Source: Pseudomonas viridiflava
GTDB taxonomy: Bacteria > Pseudomonadota > Gammaproteobacteria > Pseudomonadales > Pseudomonadaceae
Length of the DNA stretch: 64,000 nt
Assembly (NCBI RefSeq): GCF_900589395.1
Contig: NZ_UUIS01000043.1
Coordinates: 19,999 to 83,998, forward strand
Direction of reading: 5' to 3'
A program made the translations under genes and the position numbers. The notes beneath the pieces are model-generated. The model was not told where the DNA came from. It saw only the letters and a list, made by a program, of their open reading frames with translations, and made no database searches. This document shows, piece after piece, positions 43,902-53,269 of the stretch. Position 1 is the first letter of the stretch, and every line of letters begins with the position of its first letter.

Positions 43902-45338
43902 TCAGGTGTCTTCGCCGTCGTCATCGTCGCTGCCGTCGACCTTCATGCCCAGCTCCTTGATCTTGCGGGTCAAGGTGTTGCGGCCCCAGCCCAGCAGCAC
44001 GGCGGCATCGCGACGGCGGCCGGCGGTGTGCTTGAGCGCGGTCTCGATCATGATGCGTTCAAACGCCGGCACCGCGCTGTCGAGCAGGTTGGACTGCCCG
44101 CGTGACAGCGCCTGGTCGGCCCATTGGCGCAAGGCCTGTTCCCAGTTGGTGACCGGTGCGGCGTCCTGCGGGACGTTGAGCAGTTCCGGCGGCAGGTCGC
44201 TGATGTGTACTTCACGGCCCGAGGCCATGACCGTAATCCAGCGGCAGGTGTTTTCCAGTTGCCGCACGTTGCCCGGCCAGGGCAGGTGCTTGAGGTATTC
44301 CTCGGTCTCGGTCTTGAGCAGCTTGGGCTCGACGGCCAGCTCCAGCGCCGCGCGGCTGAGAAAATGCCGGGCCAGGGTCGGGATGTCTTCGCGACGGTCC
44401 GACAGGCGCGGGATGTGGATGCGGATCACGTTCAGGCGATGGAACAGGTCTTCGCGGAACTTGCCGGCCTGCACCAGGGTTTCAAGGTTCTGGTGAGTGG
44501 CGGCGATGATGCGCACATCGACCTTGACCGGCGTGTGACCACCGACCCGGTAGAACTCGCCATCGGCCAGCACGCGCAGCAGGCGGGTCTGCGTGTCGGC
44601 CGGCATGTCACCGATTTCGTCGAGAAACAGCGTGCCGCCATCGGCCTGCTCGAAGCGACCGCGGCGCAGGTTGGCGGCGCCGGTGAAAGCGCCTTTCTCG
44701 TGGCCGAACAGCTCCGACTCCATCAGGTCCTTGGGAATGGCCGCCATGTTCAGGGCAATGAACGGCGCCACGGCCCGCGGGCTGTGGCGATGCAGGGCGT
44801 GGGCCACCAGTTCCTTGCCGGTGCCGGACTCGCCGTTGATCAGCACGGTGATGTTGGAATGGCTCAGGCGCCCGATGGCACGAAACACTTCCTGCATGGC
44901 CGGCGCTTCGCCGATGATTTCCGGGGTGCGGGCCACGACTTGCGGCACGTCCAGGCCTTGCTGTTCCTGGGCGTGCTGGTTGGCGCGCTTGACCAGCGAG
45001 ACGGCTTCATCGACATCGAATGGCTTGGGCAGGTACTCGAAGGCGCCGCCCTGGTAGGAGGCCACGGCGCTGTCGAGGTCCGAATGCGCGGTCATGATGA
45101 TCACTGGCAGGCGCGGGTGCTCTTCACGAATGCGCGCCAGCAGGTCCAGGCCACTGGCGCCGGGCATGCGGATGTCGGAAATGATCACGTCCGGCTGCTG
45201 GCGGGCCAGGCGGCTCATGACGCCATCGGCGCTGTCGAAGCTCTGCGTGGTCATGCCTTCCTGTTGCAGGGCTTTTTCCAGCACCCAGCGGATGGAACGA
45301 TCGTCATCTACGATCCAGACAGTTTCACTACGGCTCAT
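43902..45338 (-). CDS. ntrC: Nitrogen regulator NtrC (response regulator, sigma54 activator)
   Basis: A 478-residue activator of nitrogen-limitation promoters. The receiver has the phospho-aspartate in VIISDIRMPG (Asp55). The AAA+ domain has Walker A GESGTGKELVAHALH, the sigma54-contact loop GHEKGAFTGAANL and Walker B GGTLFLDEIGDMP. The C-terminal Fis-type helix-turn-helix is DAAVLLGWGRNTLTRKIKEL. Its start overlaps the ntrB stop by 4 nt. Confidence 0.97.
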   Translation of the reverse strand: MSRSETVWIVDDDRSIRWVLEKALQQEGMTTQSFDSADGVMSRLARQQPDVIISDIRMPGASGLDLLARIREEHPRLPVIIMTAHSDLDSAVASYQGGAFEYLPKPFDVDEAVSLVKRANQHAQEQQGLDVPQVVARTPEIIGEAPAMQEVFRAIGRLSHSNITVLINGESGTGKELVAHALHRHSPRAVAPFIALNMAAIPKDLMESELFGHEKGAFTGAANLRRGRFEQADGGTLFLDEIGDMPADTQTRLLRVLADGEFYRVGGHTPVKVDVRIIAATHQNLETLVQAGKFREDLFHRLNVIRIHIPRLSDRREDIPTLARHFLSRAALELAVEPKLLKTETEEYLKHLPWPGNVRQLENTCRWITVMASGREVHISDLPPELLNVPQDAAPVTNWEQALRQWADQALSRGQSNLLDSAVPAFERIMIETALKHTAGRRRDAAVLLGWGRNTLTRKIKELGMKVDGSDDDDGEDT

Positions 45339-46420
45339 GTCGAAGCGGCTCCTTGTTCCAGCGGCAGGAAGATCGAGAAGTTGGTATGGCCAGGATGGCT
45401 TTCACACTCGATCAGACCCTGGTGCTGGCTGATGATGTTCTGGGTAATGGCCAGGCCCAGCCCGGTACCGTCGGGGCGGCCGCTGACCATCGGGTAGAAG
45501 ATGGTTTCCTGAAGCTCGGCCGCAATGCCGGGACCGTTGTCGATGATTTCGACCTTGGTGACCAGCCGGTGGCGGATATGGCCGATGGTGAACTGGCGCA
45601 TGGCGCGGCTGCGTAATGTGATACGCCCCAGGCGCAGCTCGTTCTGGCTATTGATGGCCTGCATGGCGTTGCGCACGATATTGAGCACGGCCTGGATCAT
45701 TTGCTCGCGGTCGATCAGCACGTCGGGAATGCTGGGGTCGTAGTCGCGCACCAGGGTGATGCGTCCCTGGCTTTCGGCATCCACCAGGCTGCAGACGCGC
45801 TCGAGCACTTCATGGATATTGGTCGAGGCCAGCGACGGCAACTTGTTGGAGCCCAGCATGCGGTCGACCAGGTTACGCAGGCGGTCGGCCTCCTCGATGA
45901 TGACGTTGGTGTAGTCCTTGAGGCTCTCTTCGGGCAGCTCGCGGGCCAGTAACTGGGCTGCCCCGCGAATGCCGCCCAGCGGGTTCTTGATCTCGTGGGC
46001 CAGGCCGCGCACCAGCATCTTGGTGGTTTCCTGCTTGGACAGCTGGGCCTCTTCCTTGGTGATGCGCAGCAGGCGGTCACGCGGGTGAACCTCAAGCAGC
46101 AGCAGGGTCTCGCCCTTGTTCAGGATCGGCGTGACGGCGTAGTCGACGGTCAGGGTCTGGCCGGTCAGGGCCGTGAGCATGGCTTCGCGCTTGGTGAACG
46201 GGTGCGCATGCTCCACAGCCTGGCGCAGCGAACTGAGCGCTTCGGCGGACTCGGTAAACAGCTCGCTGATGAACTGCCCGTGACTGCGCTGGCCGCTGAT
46301 GGCCAGCAGCATTTCTGCGGCCGGGTTCATGTACTCAAGGCGCAGGTCGGCGTTGAGCAGGATCGTCGCAGTGGTCAGATTGTCGAGTAACAATCGGTGC
46401 AGCGCGTCGCTGATAGTCAT
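45335..46420 (-). CDS. ntrB: Nitrogen sensor kinase NtrB
   Basis: A 361-residue cytoplasmic histidine kinase/phosphatase for NtrC, controlled by PII. An N-terminal PAS-like domain (ATILLNADLRLEYMNPAAEM) is followed by the H-box LVRGLAHEIKNPLGGIRG. The ATPase motifs are NIVRNAMQAINSQ, IIDNGPGIAAEL and GRPDGTGLGLAITQ. The open frame extends to 46636, but the ATG at 46420 (MTISDALHRLLLDNL) is the family start. A sigma54 promoter and an NtrC site lie upstream, so the pair is probably autoregulated apart from glnA. Confidence 0.96.
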   Translation of the reverse strand: MTISDALHRLLLDNLTTATILLNADLRLEYMNPAAEMLLAISGQRSHGQFISELFTESAEALSSLRQAVEHAHPFTKREAMLTALTGQTLTVDYAVTPILNKGETLLLLEVHPRDRLLRITKEEAQLSKQETTKMLVRGLAHEIKNPLGGIRGAAQLLARELPEESLKDYTNVIIEEADRLRNLVDRMLGSNKLPSLASTNIHEVLERVCSLVDAESQGRITLVRDYDPSIPDVLIDREQMIQAVLNIVRNAMQAINSQNELRLGRITLRSRAMRQFTIGHIRHRLVTKVEIIDNGPGIAAELQETIFYPMVSGRPDGTGLGLAITQNIISQHQGLIECESHPGHTNFSIFLPLEQGAAST

Positions 46421-46537
46421 GAATCCGGGTGACCTCTTTTGGCACAGGGCAATCGCGAAAGGTGAAGCTGGAAGGTATTGCCAGTCGACGCACCGTCGTT
46501 GAAACAATGCGTAACGCAATGCTGTGCTGGATGAAGT

Positions 46538-46553
46538 TGCAAGAACCAAACCA
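46538..46553 (-). promoter_or_regulatory. Sigma54 promoter of ntrBC
   Basis: Read on the minus strand, TGGTTTGGTTCTTGCA has GG and GC at the correct 10-base spacing for a -24/-12 promoter (consensus TGGCAC-N5-TTGC). It lies about 118 bp upstream of the ntrB ATG, with an NtrC site some 130 bp further upstream. It falls in a gene-free stretch (46421-46928) that otherwise holds only the NtrC site and a REP pair. Confidence 0.6.
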
Positions 46554-46682
46554 AGGCTCCGAAAAGAAGCGCGTTTTCCACAAAAACCGGGCTTTTTTCG
46601 TGCTCTTGTGGTTTGGCAGCGACGTTGGATGGACAAAATTGAACCGAATCGGGGCCAAGGCCCGGTGCACCGGATTATTTAT

Positions 46683-46697
46683 GCACCATCTTAGTGC
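46683..46697. promoter_or_regulatory. NtrC-binding site (enhancer)
   Basis: GCACCATCTTAGTGC fits the NtrC consensus GCACY-N5-RGTGC at every constrained position. It lies upstream of the ntrB -24/-12 element at an enhancer-like distance. Confidence 0.65.
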
Positions 46698-46729
46698 ATT
46701 GCAATATTTTTGCGCACGGCGCCGCTGCG

Positions 46730-46902
46730 GTAGGAGCGCGCTCTGCCCGCGACCGAGTGCGTAGCGCTCGCAAAATTGATGAAACGCCACAAATTTACGG
46801 CCGTAAATCTGCGGAATGCCAAAATTTACGGCCGTAAATCTGCGAAACGCTGAAAATTTACGACTGCTAACGCACTCGGTCGCGGGCAGAGCGCGCTCCT
46901 AC
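46730..46902. repeat. Inverted REP pair with duplicated spacer words
   Basis: GTAGGAGCGCGCTCTGCCCG at the left and its inverse at the right. The spacer repeats AAATTTACGGCCGTAAATCT twice, each copy containing the palindrome TTTACGGCCGTAAA. Confidence 0.9.
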
Positions 46903-46928
46903 AACGCTGGAGCGCAGGGGCAGGCCTA

Positions 46929-47570
46929 TCAGAAAAAGGGCAGCCAGCGGCTCTTCTGCTCTGGCTTGTCCTTGAGCGGGCATTCCGGGCGTACGCCGTA
47001 TTCGGGCAGTTGGCAGGGGTTGGCCTGGCGTTTCTGCGCCAGGGAGATGCGTTGCAGGTGAAAGGGCTGGCTGGGGGTCTTTTCCAGCAGTCGGCCCTTG
47101 CGGTCGAGGATCTCCACCGACAATTGATGCGTGCCCCGGTCAATGTGGCTCAGCGGGAAGACCGGGCTGCGCCCCGGTTCGGCCACCGGCTGGCCGTCGA
47201 GCAACAGGCGATACACATGACCTTCCTGCAATGCCGGGTCGCTGCTGACCGTCACGATCAGGTTGCCCTCGGCATTGCGCACGGTGGTATCGGGCTCGGG
47301 CACCAGAATGCGCAACAGGGTGTAGGGCGCCGCTGGCTTGTCTGGCTGAGGCGCCGCGGCTGGACTGATCTTGATGTGGCGGGTCGACGGTGTACCGGTC
47401 ATGTTATTGCTCGGGGCCACCTCCACGCGCTTGGCATTCTTGCGTGGCTGATCGGTGAACACGCGGTTGCCCTGGGCGTCGGTGTAGGTATAGATCTCGG
47501 CCAGCGCCGGGCCTGCGTTCATCAGCGCGCACAGCAGCAAACAGCGCGACAGGTTCACCTCAGGATCCAC
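46929..47570 (-). CDS. DUF4124-domain exported protein A
   Basis: A 213-residue secreted protein. A signal peptide (LSRCLLLCALMNAGPALAE) is followed directly by the DUF4124 motif IYTYTDAQGNRVFTDQPR. A proline-rich linker leads to a beta-rich C-terminal domain (VYRLLLDGQPVAEPGRSPVF, PLSHIDRGTHQLSVEI). The function is unknown. It overlaps the upstream paralog by 11 nt, so the two are coupled. Such a pair between glnA and ntrBC is known in other pseudomonads. Confidence 0.82.
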   Translation of the reverse strand: MDPEVNLSRCLLLCALMNAGPALAEIYTYTDAQGNRVFTDQPRKNAKRVEVAPSNNMTGTPSTRHIKISPAAAPQPDKPAAPYTLLRILVPEPDTTVRNAEGNLIVTVSSDPALQEGHVYRLLLDGQPVAEPGRSPVFPLSHIDRGTHQLSVEILDRKGRLLEKTPSQPFHLQRISLAQKRQANPCQLPEYGVRPECPLKDKPEQKSRWLPFF

Positions 47571-48084
47571 CCACGGCAGCGCGCATGATGCTCAGCGTCA
47601 CCTCAGGGCTTTGCTGAATGATCCGGCGGGCATCGTGCACCAGCACCGCAAAACGATGCTCACCACGATCAATATTGACCACCTGCAGGCGGGGCAGGTT
47701 GCTGGGCTGGCCGTAGGGTTCGCCGTCGACCAGCAGTTGCAAACGATGGCCCGCTTGCAGGCGCGGTTGCACCCGTACGCTGAGGGTGAAGGTGCCGTCG
47801 TTGGCGCGAATGATGGCGTCGGCTGGTAGATCGGTCAGCTCCAGTTGATCATAACTGGCCTGTTGCGCCGGATTCTGTGGCGCATTCTGGGCAGGCGGCG
47901 GCGCCACCGGGGGCTGGGCCTCGATGCTGTTGAGCGGCTTGAGTTCGATGGTCTCGGCTCTGGCGCCGTCGGGTGGCTGGCTGCTGTAGGCGGTGTTGCC
48001 ATTGGCGTCGGTGTATTTGTAGATCTGCGCCGTGGCGGGCAGGCCGATCAGCAACAGCAGCAGGCAGGCGAGGCGACGACGCAT
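47560..48084 (-). CDS. DUF4124-domain exported protein B
   Basis: A 174-residue paralog of the next gene downstream. It has a signal peptide (LACLLLLLIGLPATAQ), DUF4124 (IYKYTDANGNTAYSSQPPDG), a Pro/Gln-rich linker at about 55-75, and the same C-terminal module (HRLQLLVDGEPYGQPSNLPR, LQVVNIDRGEHRFAVLVHD). The molecular role is unknown; the C-terminal module looks like an Ig-like beta sandwich. Confidence 0.82.
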   Translation of the reverse strand: MRRRLACLLLLLIGLPATAQIYKYTDANGNTAYSSQPPDGARAETIELKPLNSIEAQPPVAPPPAQNAPQNPAQQASYDQLELTDLPADAIIRANDGTFTLSVRVQPRLQAGHRLQLLVDGEPYGQPSNLPRLQVVNIDRGEHRFAVLVHDARRIIQQSPEVTLSIMRAAVGGS

Positions 48085-48107
48085 GGAGGCTCCGATGACA
48101 GGCGGTT

Positions 48108-48521
48108 TCAGTACGACAGTGGCGTTTGCGCAGTGCCAGCATAGAACACAATCAGCTCGACCGGTTCGTTGCCGGTGACACCGCGATGCATGATATCGAC
48201 CATTTCGGCGAGTGTATCCCCGGCCTTGAGCACCACTTCGTTCGCGCTGTCCCTGGCCTGCACGGTCAACTGCCCGGCCACGACATAGGCGGCATTGGGC
48301 ACGGGATGACGATGCCAGTTCAGGGTCGTGTCGGCCGGAATGCGAATCTTGAGGAGGGTCAGCTCCGGCTGCCCCTTGGGATAGGCGGTATAAGGGGTAC
48401 CGTCCCAGGATGCGGTGCTTTTGAGCAGTACCTGCGACTCGATGGCCACCGGTGCCCGGTGGCCGGTTTCGCAGCCGGCCAGGGCCAGCGTTGCAACAAG
48501 AATGAACAGCGTCTTGGTCAT
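48108..48521 (-). CDS. Cupin-domain lipoprotein
   Basis: A 137-residue predicted lipoprotein. The lipobox is LALAGCETG, with the acylated cysteine at about residue 17. The cupin barrel shows LNWHRHPVPNAAYVVAGQLT (metal-ligand histidines) and ILMHRGVTGNEPVELIVF-like residues. It may bind a small ligand or metal at the membrane. It lies 23 nt upstream of the DUF4124 pair in the same direction. Function unknown. Confidence 0.8.
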   Translation of the reverse strand: MTKTLFILVATLALAGCETGHRAPVAIESQVLLKSTASWDGTPYTAYPKGQPELTLLKIRIPADTTLNWHRHPVPNAAYVVAGQLTVQARDSANEVVLKAGDTLAEMVDIMHRGVTGNEPVELIVFYAGTAQTPLSY

Positions 48522-48665
48522 GGTCTTACCTTCCCTTTCCTGGATTCAAAGAGCACCAGATTGAGCCGGGAGGGCGATGCGCAGGTGTTAACTGTATACC
48601 GCAGCAAGGGCGGCGGATCATGCTTGTGGTCGACGAACCCGGCAGGGCGCGATGGACTGCGCGCC

Positions 48666-49850
48666 TCAGTAGTCGCGCGCGGTGTCAAACCAGCGTAGCG
48701 CCAGGGACGCAGTTACGCCCAGTTGCACCGCCTGCGGCGTCTGGCTGAGTTGCCAGACCGCTTCGCCCAGGTCTTCGCGTTCGCCGGTTTCGATGTTCTT
48801 GAAGGCATTGAAGCGAGCGGCAAAGGTGCTGATGGCGGCTTCGGCCTGTGTCAGGTCCTGTGCCTGGGCCAACTGCGCCAGGGCCTGGTCGAAGGCCTGG
48901 TTGGCCAGGGTGGCCTGTCGCTTGGGCCAGGCCGAGAAGGGCCGGCCGAACTCGCTCTGCCACCACGCGGCACTGCGCAACTGGCTGACCGATGCATGCC
49001 CGGCCCAGGCCCGTACCTTGCTGCGCGCCTTGAGTTGCTGGCGCAGGCGCTTGCCGGCTTCAGCCTCGACATTGAAGGCGACAAAGCCTTCCAGCAACGG
49101 CCAGTGGTCGAGCGCGGGCAGCCCCTCCAGCGCCGGCATGAAGCGCAGGTGCAGGGTATGCAGGTCGCGGTGGTCGGCCAGCCGCTCAAGGTCGCAGAAA
49201 TGCCCGTACAGGCTCAGCGACCTGAGCTGCGCAAAGCGCTCCAGACCCTTGAGTGAAATCGGCTGCGCCATCGGGCCGTTGTGCAGCGACAGGGTGTCGA
49301 CCTGATGCAGGGCGCCCAGGTCCGGCAGTTCGAAAGGCGCGGCGGTGTGGCGGGCAAGGGTGGCGGGCGCCAGGTCCAGGCTGCAGGGCAGGTCGCCGTC
49401 GATGCTCAGGCGCGTCAGGTCGCCCTTGAGGCTCAGGTGTCGGTGAGCGCCGCCGGTCTGTTGTCCGGGTAACGTCAGGTGCAGGTGAGCCCCCGGCGCG
49501 CTCAGGTCCACGGCCAGGATTTGAATCGCACTGTGGCTGGCATCGATACGGGTGTCTTGCGTGAGGATCGGCGTCCAGTGCAGGGTTTCGATCGGGCGCT
49601 GGCGGGCCCAGGCGAACACGCCCTCATCACTGCCGGTGTAATACAGCGCACGGGGCCAGGGTGAGCCGGCGGGCGTGGTGAAGGCGTCGAAGGCGTGCCA
49701 GTTCAGCGGCAGGTGCGCCTCGACATGCAGGTCGGCCTGCTTGCCTTGCGAGGCCGGCCCGAGGCGCAGCAGGCCCACGCCCGGCTCCCGGGTCAGGGTA
49801 TGGCTGGCGGGACCTGTCAGGTCGATGAGGTGCTTCGCGTCATTGGTCAT
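48666..49850 (-). CDS. Unrecognised protein with leucine-rich-repeat-like centre
   Basis: A 394-residue protein of unknown function without a signal peptide. The middle part has repeats of LRR character: LGALHQVDTLSLHNGPMAQ, LKGLERFAQLRSLSLYGHF and LERLADHRDLHTLHLRFMPA, then LEGLPALDHWPLLEGFVAFN. The N-terminal half is beta-rich and the C-terminal third helical, with many Ala and Gln. The ATG at 49850 is preferred to a GTG at 49859. It is transcribed in the same direction as glnA but behind the glnA terminator. Confidence 0.7.
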   Translation of the reverse strand: MTNDAKHLIDLTGPASHTLTREPGVGLLRLGPASQGKQADLHVEAHLPLNWHAFDAFTTPAGSPWPRALYYTGSDEGVFAWARQRPIETLHWTPILTQDTRIDASHSAIQILAVDLSAPGAHLHLTLPGQQTGGAHRHLSLKGDLTRLSIDGDLPCSLDLAPATLARHTAAPFELPDLGALHQVDTLSLHNGPMAQPISLKGLERFAQLRSLSLYGHFCDLERLADHRDLHTLHLRFMPALEGLPALDHWPLLEGFVAFNVEAEAGKRLRQQLKARSKVRAWAGHASVSQLRSAAWWQSEFGRPFSAWPKRQATLANQAFDQALAQLAQAQDLTQAEAAISTFAARFNAFKNIETGEREDLGEAVWQLSQTPQAVQLGVTASLALRWFDTARDY

Positions 49851-49870
49851 GGCCGCCACGATAACGCCTG

Positions 49871-49911
49871 CACAACGAAAAAGGCCACCCGAAGGTGGCC
49901 TTTTCGTTGTG
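49871..49911. terminator. Strong symmetric terminator after glnA
   Basis: GGCCACC-CGAA-GGTGGCC is flanked by CACAACGAAAA and TTTTCGTTGTG, which also pair. The result is a long stem-loop with A- and T-runs inside, able to stop transcription in both directions. It lies 26 nt beyond the glnA stop. Confidence 0.9.
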
Positions 49912-49936
49912 CGCAGGACATGCCTGCGCGGTGCAA

Positions 49937-51343
49937 TCAGCAGCTGTAGTACAGGTCGTATTCCAGCGGGTGTACGAAGGTACGGACCTTGATTTCTTCG
50001 TGGCTCTTCAGCTCGATGTAGGCATCGATGAAGTCATCGGAGAACACGCCGCCCTTGGTCAGGAACGCACGGCCCTTGTCCAGCTCTTCCAGGGCTTCTT
50101 TGAGGCTGCCGCAAACCTGTGGAATCTCTTTGGCCTCTTCAGGCGGCAGGTCATACAGGTTCTTGTCGGCGGCATCGCCTGGGTGGATCTTGTTCTGGAT
50201 ACCGTCCAGGCCGGCCATCAGCAGGGCAGCGAAGGCCAGGTACGGATTGGCAGCCGGATCCGGGAAACGGGCTTCGATACGACGGCCGCGTGGGCTGGAG
50301 ACGTAAGGAATACGGATCGAGGCCGAACGGTTGCGGGCCGAGTAGGCCAGCATGACCGGGGCTTCGAAGCCTGGCACCAGACGCTTGTAGGAGTTGGTGG
50401 CCGGGTTGGTGAAGCCGTTCAGGGCCTTGCCGTGCTTGATGATGCCGCCGATGAAGTACAGGGCAGTGTCGGACAGGCCGGCATAGCCTTCGCCGGCGAA
50501 GGTGTTCTTGCCGTCTTTGGCGATCGACATGTGCACGTGCATGCCCGAACCGTTGTCACCATACAGAGGCTTGGGCATGAAGGTGGCGGTACGGCCATAG
50601 GCGTCGGCCACGTTGTGCACAACGTATTTCAGGGTCTGGACTTCGTCAGCCTTCTTGACCAGCGTGTTGAATTTCACGCCGATTTCGTTCTGGCCGGCCG
50701 TGGCCACTTCGTGGTGGTGCACTTCGACGAACTGGCCCATTTCTTCCAGTGCGTTGCACATGGCGGTACGGATTTCGTGGTCGTGGTCGACCGGTGGTAC
50801 CGGGAAGTAGCCGCCCTTGATACCTGGACGGTGGCCCTTGTTGCCGCCTTCGACGTCCTGGTCGGTCATCCACGAGCCTTGCTCGGAGAAGATCTTGAAC
50901 ATGGAGCCGGAGATGTCGGACTTGTACTTGACCGAGTCGAAGATGAAGAATTCTGGCTCTGGACCGACGAACACGGTGTCGCCGATGCCGGTGGTCTTGA
51001 GGTATTCCTCGGCACGGTGAGCGATGGCGCGCGGGTCGCGGTCATAGCCCTGCATGGTCGAAGGTTCGATGATGTCGCAGACCAGGATCAGGGTCGGCTC
51101 TTCGGTGAACGGGTCCAGTACGGCCGAGTCGTCATCCGGCAGCAGGATCATGTCGGAGGCTTCGATGCCTTTCCAGCCTTCGATGGAGGAACCGTCGAAC
51201 ATCTTGCCGACTTCGAAGAAGTCGTCGTCCAGTGCGTCGCGCGCTGGCATGGTGACGTGCTGCTGCTTGCCCTTGGTGTCAGTGAAGCGCAGATCAATCC
51301 ATTTAACGTCATGATCTTTGATGAGTTGAACCGACTTCGACAT
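49937..51343 (-). CDS. glnA: Glutamine synthetase, type I
   Basis: A 468-residue GSI-beta enzyme forming glutamine from glutamate and ammonia. Signatures are [20 protein letters not shown], the ATP-site [19 protein letters not shown], and the adenylylation-site tyrosine in [13 protein letters not shown], so control by GlnE is expected. The ATG at 51343 has GGAGG upstream; the open frame to 51496 is leader. A near-consensus sigma54 promoter is present at 51447-51462. It is divergent from thiI. Confidence 0.98.
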   Translation of the reverse strand: MSKSVQLIKDHDVKWIDLRFTDTKGKQQHVTMPARDALDDDFFEVGKMFDGSSIEGWKGIEASDMILLPDDDSAVLDPFTEEPTLILVCDIIEPSTMQGYDRDPRAIAHRAEEYLKTTGIGDTVFVGPEPEFFIFDSVKYKSDISGSMFKIFSEQGSWMTDQDVEGGNKGHRPGIKGGYFPVPPVDHDHEIRTAMCNALEEMGQFVEVHHHEVATAGQNEIGVKFNTLVKKADEVQTLKYVVHNVADAYGRTATFMPKPLYGDNGSGMHVHMSIAKDGKNTFAGEGYAGLSDTALYFIGGIIKHGKALNGFTNPATNSYKRLVPGFEAPVMLAYSARNRSASIRIPYVSSPRGRRIEARFPDPAANPYLAFAALLMAGLDGIQNKIHPGDAADKNLYDLPPEEAKEIPQVCGSLKEALEELDKGRAFLTKGGVFSDDFIDAYIELKSHEEIKVRTFVHPLEYDLYYSC

Positions 51344-51446
51344 GGTGTCCTCCGGGTGACTTGAGGCCGCTGCTTGGTGTTGGCCCCGACGATTTGGGTG
51401 ATGCACGGCGCAGAATACTCTGCCATGGCAACCTGCCTCACAAGGG

Positions 51447-51462
51447 AGCAATTTGCATGCCA
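51447..51462 (-). promoter_or_regulatory. Sigma54 promoter of glnA
   Basis: On the minus strand, TGGCATGCAAATTGCT matches TGGCAC-N5-TTGCW with one deviation. Transcription would start about 90 nt before the glnA ATG. Confidence 0.85.
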
Positions 51463-51535
51463 GTGCCCTGAGTTGGGTTCCGCGCCCCAAATCCAAGCGT
51501 TAAAAGCCATGCAGCGGTTTTTTGGCAAATTATCT

Positions 51536-51581
51536 GCACCATCATGAGGCTTAGCGTGGTGTCAGTGTGCGTTTTTGGTGC
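51536..51581. promoter_or_regulatory. Degenerate NtrC-site candidates upstream of glnA
   Basis: GCACCATCATGAGGC (51536-51550) and GTGCGTTTTTGGTGC (51567-51581) each keep one good NtrC half-site and one poor one. They lie 75-135 bp upstream of the -24/-12 element, as enhancers would. The rest of the glnA/thiI gap (51344-51678) shows no other recognisable signal. Confidence 0.35.
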
Positions 51582-51678
51582 GCCGATGATCGGGCATACG
51601 ATAACTGGTTAAACCTTGAGCAATTTCCGCTATAATCCGCGCCCCTCTTTTTTTGCTGGCCCCACGCGCATTGTTTCT

Positions 51679-53133
51679 ATGAAACTGATCGTCAAAGTTT
51701 TCCCCGAAATCACCATCAAAAGCCCGCCGGTGCGCAAGAAGTTCATTCGCCAGCTGGCCAAGAACATCCGTACCGTCCTGCGTGAGCTGGATGCTGACAT
51801 CGTCGTGGGCGGCGTGTGGGACAACCTGGAAGTCGAAACCCGGCTCACCGATCCGAAGATTCTGCAGGGCATCACCGAGCGCCTGAGCTGCATGCCCGGG
51901 ATCAACCAGTTCCTGCAGGTGGCTGAATACCCGCTGGGCGACTTCGACGACATCGTTGCCAAATGCAAGGCGCACTACGAAGACCTGCTGCCCGGCAAAC
52001 TGTTTTCGGTGCGCTGCAAGCGTGCCGGCCGCCATACCTTCACTTCCATGGAGGTCGAGCGCTACGTGGGCAGCCAGCTGCGCCGTCAATGCGGCGCCGC
52101 CGGCATCGAGCTGAAACAGCCCGAGCTGGTGGTGCGCATGGAAATCCGCGACCAGCGCCTGTTCGTGATCCACAGCCAGCACCAGGGCCTGGGCGGTTAC
52201 CCGCTGGGCGCGCTGGAGCAGACCCTGGTGTTGATGTCGGGCGGTTTCGACTCCACCGTGGCGGCCTACCAGATCATGCGCCGGGGCCTGGTCACGCATT
52301 TCTGCTTCTTCAACCTGGGCGGCCGTGCCCACGAACTGGGCGTGATGGAAGTCGCGCACTTTATCTGGAAGAAATACGGCAGCTCCCAGCGCGTGCTGTT
52401 CGTCAGCGTGCCGTTCGAAGAAGTTTTGGGCGAAATCCTGCAAAACGTCGATGACAGTCATATGGGTGTAGTGTTGAAGCGTATGATGTTACGCGCAGCC
52501 TCGGCCATGGCCGAACGTCTGGAGATCGACGTGCTGGTTACCGGCGAGGCGATCTCCCAGGTGTCGAGCCAGACCCTGCCGAACCTGAGCCTCATCGATT
52601 CGGTGACCGACAAGCTGGTGCTGCGGCCGCTGATCGCGACCGACAAGCAGGACATCGTCAACCTGGCGACGAAGATCGGCACCGCCGAGTTTGCCCGGCA
52701 CATGCCTGAATATTGCGGGGTGATTTCGGTCAACCCCAAGACCCATGCCAAGCGCAATCGCGTCGAACATGAAGAAACCCGCTTCGACATGGCGGTGCTG
52801 GAGCGCGCCCTGGAGCGCGCCCGCCTGGTGACCGTCGATCAGGTGATCGACGACCTGGGCCGGCATGTCGAGGTTGAAGAAGTCCAACAGGCCCTGGCCG
52901 GGCAGGTCATCGTCGACATCCGTCATCCGGATGTCCAGGAAGACCAGCCGCTGCAGGTGCCGGGCATAGAAGTACAGACGCTGCCGTTCTATGCACTGAA
53001 CAGCCGTTTCAAGGAGCTGGACGGTAATCGCCAGTACCTTTTGTATTGCGACAAAGGCGTCATGAGCCGCCTGCATGCTCACCATCTGCTCAGTGAGGGG
53101 TATGCCAATGTGCGCGTATATCGACCGAGCTAA
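51679..53133 (+). CDS. thiI: tRNA uracil 4-sulfurtransferase ThiI
   Basis: A 484-residue enzyme that adds sulfur at U8 of tRNA and delivers sulfur for the thiazole of thiamine. It has an N-terminal ferredoxin-like/THUMP region (residues 60-165), the PP-loop [18 protein letters not shown], and a C-terminal rhodanese domain with the persulfide cysteine in [18 protein letters not shown]. The ATG at 51679 begins [20 protein letters not shown] as in the family. Confidence 0.96.
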   Translation: MKLIVKVFPEITIKSPPVRKKFIRQLAKNIRTVLRELDADIVVGGVWDNLEVETRLTDPKILQGITERLSCMPGINQFLQVAEYPLGDFDDIVAKCKAHYEDLLPGKLFSVRCKRAGRHTFTSMEVERYVGSQLRRQCGAAGIELKQPELVVRMEIRDQRLFVIHSQHQGLGGYPLGALEQTLVLMSGGFDSTVAAYQIMRRGLVTHFCFFNLGGRAHELGVMEVAHFIWKKYGSSQRVLFVSVPFEEVLGEILQNVDDSHMGVVLKRMMLRAASAMAERLEIDVLVTGEAISQVSSQTLPNLSLIDSVTDKLVLRPLIATDKQDIVNLATKIGTAEFARHMPEYCGVISVNPKTHAKRNRVEHEETRFDMAVLERALERARLVTVDQVIDDLGRHVEVEEVQQALAGQVIVDIRHPDVQEDQPLQVPGIEVQTLPFYALNSRFKELDGNRQYLLYCDKGVMSRLHAHHLLSEGYANVRVYRPS

Positions 53134-53269
53134 ACGCCCGGGGCTGTTTGCCTGTGGCTTGCGTCACCGGCCCCCCGACGCCTAGTGCATCGGCCGACGC
53201 CTCAAGCTTCAAACGTTAATCGCTGCGCTAAACCTGCAGCAGACCGAATCCTCTGATCGAGATACACAA

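Noticed and set aside
44124..45497. 457-codon plus-strand frame opposite ntrC
   Set aside because: Antisense to the intact ntrC; composition typical of a shadow frame.
49895..51364. 489-codon plus-strand frame opposite glnA
   Set aside because: Antisense to glnA and runs through its terminator; shadow frame.
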